This document shows, in pieces, positions 12,201 to 16,094 of a DNA stretch of 57,129 nt. The notes beneath the pieces are model-generated. The model worked only from the letters and a program-made list of their open reading frames with translations. It made no database searches and was not told the DNA's origin. Numbering within the stretch: the stretch's first letter is position 1; the number at the start of each line of letters is the position of its first letter. The DNA comes from an uncultured Fidelibacterota bacterium (GTDB lineage Bacteria; Fidelibacterota; Marinisomatia; Marinisomatales; TCS55): NCBI GenBank assembly GCA_913049685.1, contig CAJWZD010000012.1, positions 1 through 57,129 of the forward strand. The letters are read 5' to 3'. The translations under genes and the position numbers were made by a program.

Positions 12201-13207
12201 ATTCAACAAAACTAAATGTTTCCTTCACCCCACCGTTTACAAGTGGCGATCAGATCACACTCGACATCAATGTTGTTGACCTTGCAGGAAACGAAAGCGA
12301 AACCATATCCTATACTTACATCATTGGCTTCTTGGGCGATTATGATTTCGACGATAAGATTGGAATAAACGATTTAAATGTTTTTGTCAATGGATGGCGA
12401 TTATACGATGACATCACCAAAGAGCTCGGACCAGTCACTGGAACTGCACCGTACTTCAGGCCGCAGCCCGATGGGGTCTTCGATCTTCGGGACGGTATGG
12501 CCTTTGTGCGGATGTGGCGCTGGTACCAGTCGAACTCCTCCGGTAAGATCCTAGCCAAGCAGCTACCATCGATCGGTAAACAGGTTGCCATCGAGACCGC
12601 ACCCGATCACTTTACGATCGTACCGCCACGCGGCACCAAAGCGGTCGAGGTTGTTGTGAGTTATCCGGTCAAAGATATCGATCTTAGTATGGCCAGCATT
12701 GAAGCGGTCACCGATGAAGCGATCACGCTTACCTGGGTGGATACTGCTAGCGGTAGCATTCTTCTGCATAGTGCGCAGCTCAAAGGTAGTAGTACACCGA
12801 TACGAGTCGATGTAGGACACCTGCAAAAAGAATTAGACGTACCGATCGACATCAGCTATCAGTTCATTGGAAAAGATAGCGAGATGCTTGGTAGTGGAAA
12901 CACGGTCCATGAGATCATGCCCGTACCGACCGAGTTCGCACTACACAACAACTACCCCAACCCGTTCAACCCAACGACTACGATAAGCTACGACTTGCCG
13001 CAGGACGGCAGCGTACGTCTGATCATTTACGATGTCATGGGACGCGAGGTCACACGCCTTGTGAACGGCTTCACCCCTGCCGGTTATCACAGTGTACGCT
13101 GGGATGCCCGGAATAAGATGGGTGAAAATGTATCGGCTGGGGTCTACTTCTACCACCTGCAATCCGGCAATTTTGTCAAAACGCAGAAAATGGTACTGTT
13201 GAAGTAG
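209..13207 (+). CDS. Giant T9SS-secreted multidomain surface protein (four propeller-like blocks, Ig-like array, beta-helix, dockerin-like and T9SS sorting domains)
   Basis: A 4332-residue secreted protein. The start follows GAGG at 201-204, and a signal peptide with a long basic n-region ends near AFGQ (residue 36). Approximate order: seven-repeat propeller-like block 38-398; two Ig-like modules 399-649; propeller 2 650-1022; two Ig 1024-1258; propeller 3 1258-1635; two Ig 1637-1864; propeller 4 1865-2222; eight Ig 2223-3133; FN3 3134-3228; right-handed beta-helix with a choice-of-anchor-Q-like end 3231-3515; four FN3-like modules 3531-3942; an Ig-like module 3943-4040; dockerin-like Ca loops 4041-4110; a linker domain; T9SS type A tail 4242-4332 with NYPNPFNP. 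No catalytic domain is recognised. Adhesion, matrix or glycan binding is an inference. The last ~870 bases are strikingly GC-richer than the rest. The next gene, a lipoprotein, starts 31 bases downstream. Confidence 0.9.
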   Translation: MKTKPSILSLRARGARIGLVKYLTIGLISLSFAFGQSSTTFKKQLKHDDDKAEYNSLFKVNDNIALLAYSGYKGFGYVRTFSIASDGSTIDQLAELKFDDEDAQMVDLQQVASDMFVVAYTGRSNDGFITTIKVSADGKTISQGKKLEHDTANASGNRLVKVDNDTYALYYYSDKNYVKTFDIPADGSTITEVAKVAASNTNAHNKDHLGQFIQSDQGFFIAAHTYSSTGTISTWKISADGKNIAEIKVLNMSNFRYGVSIVQLDSDTYAFFGNSYNQKNSAGLDWGSSVRTFDIAVDGSTITQVGGFTFGGNSSTFSSPIKIKDDIVAVASNSGNRGKIDHIKISSDGSTISYVSELTYYNSASKYNSMIKMNSKDVYLVAHSDNSDKGYLQTFTMRTDLPYPVSYELSADNSKMKVTFSEAVFSTNGGSGELEVSDLNFNIVQMGGVKRLKSAVPTSIARSGNVYTLTPDYDPNYPKATGTEKLQLTIQSDAIYDADGNLIADNKQKIPADIITNASGTFRVLRYEKTLNDLLVPFIQSADTDIPVTNTPFAVTFNEAVFSKNDGSGDLEKEDFVLSISGGTGTLKSATPTSISRSGNKYTLGISYDKLTNGKETLSVVPVSGAIFDKAGNIAATTQSNNTITLNDGRLAISKDHNFYNSTFSYPATIKINRAGTNSGLEYATLFKESYYSRIYKFNLTTDGATYSRKLVDYRDWGNRASHFDIIKGPGNVYISAHFGYLNNVNQWDNTKITTFTFSPNNHNYHRYIDEIKINEQNSNSYNKYTTLVQLNDSTVVVAFEGKDNDGMIQTLKIKADGIITKLKKFEHDTNLGQHNALVRVDDNTVALAYYASNKGTLKTFDIAADGTITQVASKDFSTGSNAGKYNQLVRLNTNIFVLAYSGVSADGFIDAYDISADGKTIALKKSLEHDEVQNSYNSLIKIGLNRVALAYTGVDTDGFVKSFDITSDGTTISQDINLEHDKSSATYNDLFQIDSDNYGLLYRNSSNHGKLRIFNSVLTDAEISPEISSVTLDANNAELVVTFNEPVFKGKGGSADLTVADFKLTIAGGTAKLSSATPSSISKNGNAYTLGLPLTGTADGMEVLTVTPAGDAAIYDADDNPSPFQQDYLNSISLADKTPPKLLSATNLFNKHTDVYFDEVVFSASSGQGDFSTNDFTYSISGGTATLASNTPNSVSGYAGVNRTNRYGANLKLGINLSGITDGNEKLSVFATENQVYDLWGNKASSAEKITFDLSQAKMVSKGILEFDNSYGRMSSVAELSDGKYVVAYEGPSNDGYIMTFAVANDGTVTQIVKLEHDTNQGQYNSLVKAYDDIYALAYTTSSGRGQMKTFKIPNDGSSIKEISSKQHDTSRGYFSSLRRVDVNTFVLAYRGWGERGFLTTFDIDRIGLITELKDIKFDDRYANYSSLVELSPNYFAVAYNHAGRDINNNNVQWSSLIKTYKISDDGLTITGLKDYEFGAANGNQEYENSFIKIDEDSYALAYRDYNSLTSSRHRGILKTFTIKADGSSIVEESSQAIFPELTGNDGYYNSIIKMDSENILVKSRHASNYWVLKTYKISNNGKTLTNDWKFDVTGGADHDVEGSLFQLKGNQFGMAYAGQSSDGFIQIFDTETEDSQKPIIVSSQIARDNASVILNIDEQVFNANSGKGFLENTDFDLAISGGTATLTSVNPSSITRIKDSFSYLLNIGFNGVADGSETLTITPAKESVFDAKGNAMDVNQSNNTFTLTEKTPPAITATTISTDNQTIKLTMSEAVFANSNGSGDIQKEDFTLSISGGTAKLSNSNPISITKDGNVYTLIVDYTGIANGTETLVISPSVNQIFDAAGNVAATSQSNNKLSLNEVRIKKIAEWEHNGSQGNWNSLAQRDADTYILAYTGYGSDGYVRSVDVSSTGSTITNRGNWEFNGSQGNHNSLVKGHGDDNIFINAYTGQNNDGYLRTYWFNTSGGLSWRQQWEHNTSNATYNSLIHLKDQIYVLAYAGASDKGKIETHSISANGYSWSELKSIDSDAGTGKWNALKKMTDSTVVLVYEASGPKFMAKTFLISSDGKNIVEKKAETIYEGKANWNAITQVDANTYLIATQGKDDDGYLYTYDIAPDGSSISKIRELEFDIEKSQHHSLYNAGSNSFLLTHSGTTNQRTYAKMFTVPADGNIIKQIYDTKINDYGMGQTSLARVDADTYLLAYSGSDTDGYLATLTVQAGDKILPVISFIALSDDNASVNVTFNEDVYASSTASGNLEVSDFALSINGGTATLSSATPTSISSDGKVFTLGISLSGTPDGSEVLKVSPVKDSIFDGGGNSAEINQTNGTSNLKDKSGPSITKTILADDNSAVTVTLSEKAFNTGSGSGTIEASDFVLTMTSGVAELTSQTPTSISISNNEYALGFGLKGSPDGNEVLKVSPASKSIYDAQGNTSTTIQLNNTANLKDIVAAVIDSIELAGDNSILQVYFNEAVFSKVDGTGDLDSADFVYTLTGGNAKLSKNYPTSISGNGTKTLSLGVLLTGQANGKELLTVTPAANAIYDRVGNKTITTQTKNKSNLNDKFVPQYTASALAPDNSVISVTFNEPVFAKADASGKIDTSDFVFAVTGGSAKLLKAYPDSVGQSGNTYNLGIKLDGNADGSETFTFTPKTSAIFDSTGNKASTTQNFSKIKLNDKAPPIINSLSLSADNSTLSIDFSESVYSKGNGTGDLEKSDFVFSITGESIVLTSPFPSSISKKGNTFTLGIGSRGDPNGTEVLSVLIVDNAIFDASGNSAKMEQVKNKVTFNDKNAPIIRNLDLANNNSTLTVTFNEPTFSANDGTGSLDSTAFILTINNGYSTLTQKHPNTLKFIDSTFTYILGLPLKGIAEGSEELVISFPDDGIFDASGSEASQTQVINKVNLFDLSAPTITESRLNSDNKNVKVRFSVPVFSSAKGTGDLERDDFNLELSGGSATLKNRTPSSITSSENGRTHQLGIDIVGVPDGRETLTITPVDNNVFDSSANPANKIQSNNSMNLFDKQPPMVTDVSISSSNDSLFVTFDEAVYAREDGTDSLKADDFLLSLTGGVAGLSNSNPASVKGSGKNYTLLFDVSGKPDGNEEIIVNANTNSIFDAAGNPGVNQKTNNSVFLKDKSAPQPPKGLVGIPGNNQATLSWKTTGETDISKYYVYGGTSTNPTQRIDSTESGGNSKVISGLTNETVYYFKVAGFDKNGYLGELSDTVSVKPTTTSSFDVRADGTGDFTNPQDAIDAAVSGDSVFIEPGTYDSLRVDGKSIQIIAGEGPTKSFIDAKGKTTAVKLTGYPNQTTISGFTIKNGVGDYNLNGKGGGIVVEPGVNASIENCILTDNEDGAMFFGDSSEVKVSNTLVFGNDRSFIFGAGEANFVNCTFVEEDQASEIGSDAKLNFINTIFMNEAIINDTVQGVSLWANHSLFPQGPNTFNSNLIQNFNWGVGNIDGDPMFVDTLNLDYHLVKESPAIGVGVQSINIDGLTYTAPDKDLDGYPRAAPNGSAPDLGIYESPYSSSAPSANQISDGLSDSVEVDFSSSKTTLSAHWKRFGGSNVVYEYAVGSAPNQRTDIKGWTVIGFDTTVTVTGLNLSNSSTYFMSIRGKNNLGETSAVTSDGVTIDFESPKISSVTELKEDVDWFGPNMPGHVFVNATDNTGISKYEFSIGTSVGGDEVISWTESDSNSIIFDVKDLSENTVYYSNAIVTDFVGYSTSASSDSFMMDFTSPEQGYLSIGDSYQSDTANVTFSWSGFIDEQSGMKDYQYALGTEPGSDDIIPKTALNLNADFASLSISIGSLSLQVNQTYYGIVYALDKVNNEIFAISDGLTIDRDGPEAGLVFDGLSGEDIDFYKDTTSVSANWSDFYDFNGIDKYEISLNTKTEAGSEVRIVNWTDVGSRLSHTFNDLSLTPKRTYYFSVKGYDKLGNSSNIVESNGFIIDIVRPSVSVASVSPEQPQSVMLPLSIDFTLSEVAQSANINFGSARGDLANIEPKYTLDSTKLNVSFTPPFTSGDQITLDINVVDLAGNESETISYTYIIGFLGDYDFDDKIGINDLNVFVNGWRLYDDITKELGPVTGTAPYFRPQPDGVFDLRDGMAFVRMWRWYQSNSSGKILAKQLPSIGKQVAIETAPDHFTIVPPRGTKAVEVVVSYPVKDIDLSMASIEAVTDEAITLTWVDTASGSILLHSAQLKGSSTPIRVDVGHLQKELDVPIDISYQFIGKDSEMLGSGNTVHEIMPVPTEFALHNNYPNPFNPTTTISYDLPQDGSVRLIIYDVMGREVTRLVNGFTPAGYHSVRWDARNKMGENVSAGVYFYHLQSGNFVKTQKMVLLK
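320..1402 (+). repeat. Propeller-like block 1 (seven ~50-residue blades)
   Basis: Seven degenerate units each end in an ADGSTI-like turn (SDGSTI, ADGKTI, ADGSTI, ADGKNI, VDGSTI, SDGSTI, then a terminal FTMRTD). Each carries a central YNSLVKVD-like strand, an ALAYSG-like strand and a GYVRTF-like strand. Seven four-strand units is the classical beta-propeller count. The fold is inferred from repeat number and strand pattern. Confidence 0.75.
2155..3273 (+). repeat. Propeller-like block 2 (seven blades)
   Basis: Seven units with the same blade signature as block 1. The first two are diverged (TTDGAT and SPNNHN replace the usual turn) and the last five are canonical (KADGII, AADGTI, SADGKTI, TSDGTTI and an open terminal blade). 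It is flanked on both sides by pairs of Ig-like modules. Confidence 0.75.
3976..5110 (+). repeat. Propeller-like block 3 (seven blades)
   Basis: Seven units: turns ANDGTV, PNDGSSI, DRIGLI, SDDGLTI, KADGSSI, SNNGKTL and a terminal blade ending near FDTETED. Blades 4 and 5 carry insertions of about 8-10 residues before the last strand. Confidence 0.75.
5800..6876 (+). repeat. Propeller-like block 4 (seven blades)
   Basis: Seven units: turns SSTGSTI, NTSGGL, SANGYSW, SSDGKNI, APDGSSI, PADGNII and a terminal blade ending LTVQAGD. Aromatic-rich WEHN and WEFN starts distinguish its first three blades from those of blocks 1-3. Confidence 0.75.
6877..9603 (+). repeat. Array of eight tandem Ig-like modules
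   Basis: Eight consecutive modules of about 113-116 residues. Each runs from a P-x-I-x-x-x-x-L strand through a DNS..VTFNEPVF strand, a G(T/S)GDL..DF segment, a GG(T/N)AKL strand, a P(T/S)SIS turn, a YTLGI strand, a DG.E.L.V.P strand and an IFDA.GN turn. The same module occurs six more times between the propeller blocks, 14 in all. The pattern resembles SwmB/Ig-like repeats of long bacterial surface proteins. Linker sequences (DKSGP, DKAPP, DKNAP, FDKQPP) mark the borders. Confidence 0.8.
9898..10752 (+). other. Beta-helix (pectin-lyase-like fold) segment of the giant protein
   Basis: Residues about 3231-3515 begin with V-x-A-D-G-T-G-D-F..P..AIDAA, the usual entry to bacterial right-handed beta-helices. 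They continue with short repeated strands (ISGFTIKNG, ASIENCILTDN, VKVSNTLVFGN, ANFVNCTF) and end with DPMFVD..DYHL..SPAIGVG, the choice-of-anchor-Q-type close. I see no clear polysaccharide-lyase catalytic set, so a binding or structural role is as likely as an enzymatic one. Confidence 0.7.
12331..13207 (+). repeat. GC-rich C-terminal cassette: dockerin-like loops, linker domain, T9SS sorting domain
   Basis: Residues about 4041-4332. The first part carries an EF-hand-like loop (D-x-D-x-D-D-K-x-x-x-x-D, then LNVFVNGW) and a second degenerate loop (DGVFDLRDG, then MAFVRMW), an arrangement like dockerin repeats. The last 90 residues are a T9SS type A sorting domain. Three hand-counted 60-base stretches (12421-12480, 12481-12540, 12961-13020) are 58-62% G+C; 11401-11460, earlier in the same gene, is 38%. 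The composition change starts at about 12400. The final 51 bases are shared exactly with the gene at the left window edge. Confidence 0.75.
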
Positions 13208-13225
13208 ATGTTGTTCGGCGGTTAA
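13157..13225 (+). repeat. Direct repeat, copy 2 (matches 1-69)
   Basis: Second copy of the repeat at the left edge: exact over the 51 coding bases, and 16 of 18 bases after the stop codon. No terminal inverted repeats or transposase are present, so this is a shared gene end and not a mobile element. Confidence 0.9.
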
Positions 13226-13238
13226 ATTAAAACTATCT

Positions 13239-16094
13239 ATGAATCGCTTTTATATATATAGCTATATCCTTACGCTAGTCATTGTAGGGTGCGGACCTGA
13301 ACTTAGAACTGTTGTAGAGCGAGATAAGTTCAATAGAATAATATTAGAGGCTGAGCTTAAGGGCGAGGTTGATACCAACTGGGTCAAATTGCATACTTAT
13401 CATTTTATTGGGCCGTCAACAGATGGACCTCCAATCGATAACGCAACTTCTTCGCAAAATGATGTAAGCGTAGATGATAGCGGGAATCTTGCGTGGGGAG
13501 CTGAGGAAGAAGTTGCTGAGCCTAAAAATAATGCTTCAGAATCATCTGAAGAAGCACCTGCGGATACAGGTGAGGTTGTCCAAGATTTTACGATTACAGT
13601 AGATAGTACCAAAAAAACCTTCTCAAGTTTCGCTAAGGGGCGACGCGAAGGCGATTGGAAAACATGGCATCCGAATGGACAGTTAAAAACGCACTACACG
13701 TATATAAAAGATCAGATTGAAGGTATGTATACCTATTACGATAGCGTAGGAACCACTAAAAAGACTGAGACCTACAAAAAAAGTATTTTGGAAGGCGTTA
13801 CCAGCGACTTCAATGACAACGGAACCCTACACATGACAACGGAATACAAAAAAAATCTTAAAGATGGACTTCAAAAAGAATTTATTGAGGGTGTGGTTCT
13901 TATTGAACAACGTACATATAAAAAAGATAGTTTGGATGGGGAATGGACCAGCTGGCATGATAGTGGTACAAAAAAAGTAGTCCGAATCTATAAAAATGGT
14001 ACTCCCAAAGGTAACTGGATATTCTACGATGAAAAAGGTGCGTGGATGCGTGAGGAGCAATATAAAAAAGGTCTCGCAGATGGAATCTGGACATTCTACG
14101 ACAGAGATGGGTTTAAAGTATTTCATTACTATACATTAGGCGAATTGGTTGCTGAATACACTGAAGCAAAATGGCCAAATGGTCAAATAAAAGAAGAGCC
14201 TCCTTCGTTCAATAAAGAAGGTCAATTGGACGGAACACGAATTGGATATTGGGCAGATGGATCCACGCGCTATACGATGGATTATAAGAAAGGGAAAAAA
14301 GATGGAGATGAAATTCGCTATGACTCAACAGGAGTATTAATTTTTGAGGTTCGCTATGATAAGGGCATTCGCAATGGCATGGAAAAAGAGTATTACTCTA
14401 ACGGCAATCCAAAACGCTTGGCTCGCTATAAGGATAATAAACTCGATGGCATGGAAAAGGAATATTACTCTAACGGCAATGAAAAACGCTTGGCTAGTTA
14501 TAAGGACAATAAGCTCGATGGCAAAACCGAATTATTTGATTCTTTGGGTGTAAAAACTGAAACAATAGCATACAAAGATAGCTTGCGTAATGGCAAGACA
14601 ACACTTTGGTGGCCAAATGGCGAGGCCTACCAGCGCTTTACATATGAAAAAGATGTTTTAGAGGGTAGATTTGAAGAATGGGATAGCCTTGGTACCGATA
14701 TAGCTAAAGGGTCATATGCAGATGGAGTCCGGCACAAAAAATGGCTCTATTACGACAGCGAAGGAAGGCGTGATAAATTTGTTTTTCTTGATATGGACTC
14801 AACAATAACTGATTACAAGTTTAAATATTATCCAAATTGGCAACTTGTCGAAGAACCTGGGTTCAACGACCGTGGACTTTATGATGGTAAATGGGAGTCG
14901 TTTTATATTGATGGAGCAACTTCCAAAAAGTTTTCTTATGATGAAGGAAAAAGAGACAAAATCTGGATGTCGTACTATCAGGATGGCCGTAGGGAGAACT
15001 ACATGTTTTATACGCAAGACTCACTGGTTACCGATTATGACTTTACCTACTATGCAAACCTGCAGATCAAGGAGGAGCCTAAGTTTAGCAAGGAGGGTTT
15101 ATTCGATGGAAAATGGGAACGGTTCTATGAAGATGGTGAAACGAAAATGACCTTTACCTATGACCAAAGCAAAAAGGACAAAATCTGGATGTCGTATTTT
15201 CCCGACAATCGGCGTCAAAATTATACCTATTATAATCAGGATACGCTCATTACTGATTATGACTTTAAATACTATGATAATATTAAAATAACGGACAACC
15301 CTGATCTGTACGATTACGCATATTATATGAACCTTGAGACAGTTGAAAAACCTCGTTACGATAACTTGCAAATCGTTGAGGAGCCTAGTTTCGGAAAAAA
15401 TGGGTTGTTTGATGGAAAATGGGAATCATTTTTTGAAGATGGCGATCAGTGGCGCACTTTCCACTATGAAGAAGGCTTAAAAGTTAAAATGTGGTCTGTT
15501 TTTTACGACTCTACTGGTACAAGACATTCTGAAACGAATTATGAAAATGATCTAAAACATGGTCAGTATCAAGAATGGTATGAGAATATAATTATAAGGC
15601 CACGTGCTGAGGGACTTTATAAAGAAGATGTAAAGGATTTACTATGGACATTCTGGAACGAATTTCAGGAAAAGCGTTTTGAAGAATGGCGAGATGGTGT
15701 TTTGTATGACTCCTTTGAGTACGAGTACTACCCCAATGGTCAGGTTAAAGAAGAGCCATCCTATAAAGATCGAAGAAAACATGGAGACTGGGTACGATAT
15801 TTCCCTGATGGAAGCGTTATGGGGACACGAACCTTTGAGGCTGGATTAAAAGAGGGCCTCTGGATTGAGTACTACAAGAATCCTCCTGGAAACCGTGATG
15901 ATATTGTGGCCTGGCAAGGTAAATACGTAGCTGATAAGCGTGAAGGAAAATGGGAGTGGTTTTGGCTTAACCAAGAAAAGCAGCGAGTTGACAGCTATAA
16001 AAAAGGTGAAATGACGTCGGAAAAATGCTTTGAAAGAGACGGTAGCGGCTCTACCAGAGACTGCTCAGAGGTTCGATTCGAAAGCTCTCGCTAA
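13239..16094 (+). CDS. Lipoprotein built of MORN/YwqK-type repeats
   Basis: A 951-residue protein with a short signal peptide and lipobox ending at Cys18 (VIVGC), so it is probably anchored in the outer or inner membrane. After an acidic, low-complexity stretch (about residues 70-115), almost the whole length consists of repeats of the type G.W..W...G......Y..G..DG, the MORN_2/YwqK pattern. Such repeats form extended beta-sheets and are often found in FCB outer-membrane proteins, but no enzymatic role is known for them. It begins 31 bases after the giant T9SS gene with no terminator between them, so the two are probably co-transcribed. Its TAA overlaps the TAG of the convergent symporter gene. 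The function is unknown; partnership with the giant protein is an inference. Confidence 0.85.
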   Translation: MNRFYIYSYILTLVIVGCGPELRTVVERDKFNRIILEAELKGEVDTNWVKLHTYHFIGPSTDGPPIDNATSSQNDVSVDDSGNLAWGAEEEVAEPKNNASESSEEAPADTGEVVQDFTITVDSTKKTFSSFAKGRREGDWKTWHPNGQLKTHYTYIKDQIEGMYTYYDSVGTTKKTETYKKSILEGVTSDFNDNGTLHMTTEYKKNLKDGLQKEFIEGVVLIEQRTYKKDSLDGEWTSWHDSGTKKVVRIYKNGTPKGNWIFYDEKGAWMREEQYKKGLADGIWTFYDRDGFKVFHYYTLGELVAEYTEAKWPNGQIKEEPPSFNKEGQLDGTRIGYWADGSTRYTMDYKKGKKDGDEIRYDSTGVLIFEVRYDKGIRNGMEKEYYSNGNPKRLARYKDNKLDGMEKEYYSNGNEKRLASYKDNKLDGKTELFDSLGVKTETIAYKDSLRNGKTTLWWPNGEAYQRFTYEKDVLEGRFEEWDSLGTDIAKGSYADGVRHKKWLYYDSEGRRDKFVFLDMDSTITDYKFKYYPNWQLVEEPGFNDRGLYDGKWESFYIDGATSKKFSYDEGKRDKIWMSYYQDGRRENYMFYTQDSLVTDYDFTYYANLQIKEEPKFSKEGLFDGKWERFYEDGETKMTFTYDQSKKDKIWMSYFPDNRRQNYTYYNQDTLITDYDFKYYDNIKITDNPDLYDYAYYMNLETVEKPRYDNLQIVEEPSFGKNGLFDGKWESFFEDGDQWRTFHYEEGLKVKMWSVFYDSTGTRHSETNYENDLKHGQYQEWYENIIIRPRAEGLYKEDVKDLLWTFWNEFQEKRFEEWRDGVLYDSFEYEYYPNGQVKEEPSYKDRRKHGDWVRYFPDGSVMGTRTFEAGLKEGLWIEYYKNPPGNRDDIVAWQGKYVADKREGKWEWFWLNQEKQRVDSYKKGEMTSEKCFERDGSGSTRDCSEVRFESSR
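14376..14519 (+). repeat. Tandem 72-bp duplication inside the MORN-repeat lipoprotein
   Basis: Two adjacent 72-base copies (14376-14447 and 14448-14519) encode nearly identical 24-residue units containing YYSNG, KRLA and YKDNKLDG. The few differences are mostly silent, which indicates a recent in-frame duplication. The junctions fall on codon borders (GGC codons at 14376, 14448 and 14520). Confidence 0.85.
14808..15251 (+). repeat. Two 222-bp higher-order repeats in the MORN-repeat lipoprotein
   Basis: Units 14808-15029 and 15030-15251 are each exactly 74 codons. Each contains TDY.F.YY, then EEP.F, GL(Y/F)DGKWE.F, a DG.....F.Y segment, DKIWMSY and R..NY. A third, diverged unit begins at 15252 and is interrupted by an insertion of about 30 codons before EEPSF resumes. 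They differ more from each other than the 72-bp copies do, so they are older. Confidence 0.8.

Noticed and set aside
1-13225. The direct repeats at 1-69 and 13157-13225 as ends of a mobile element
   Set aside because: They are coding gene tails, with no transposase, inverted ends or target duplication between them.
209-16094. Tandem repeats as a possible CRISPR array
   Set aside because: All repeats are multiples of three, coding and contiguous, with no unique spacers between constant short repeats.
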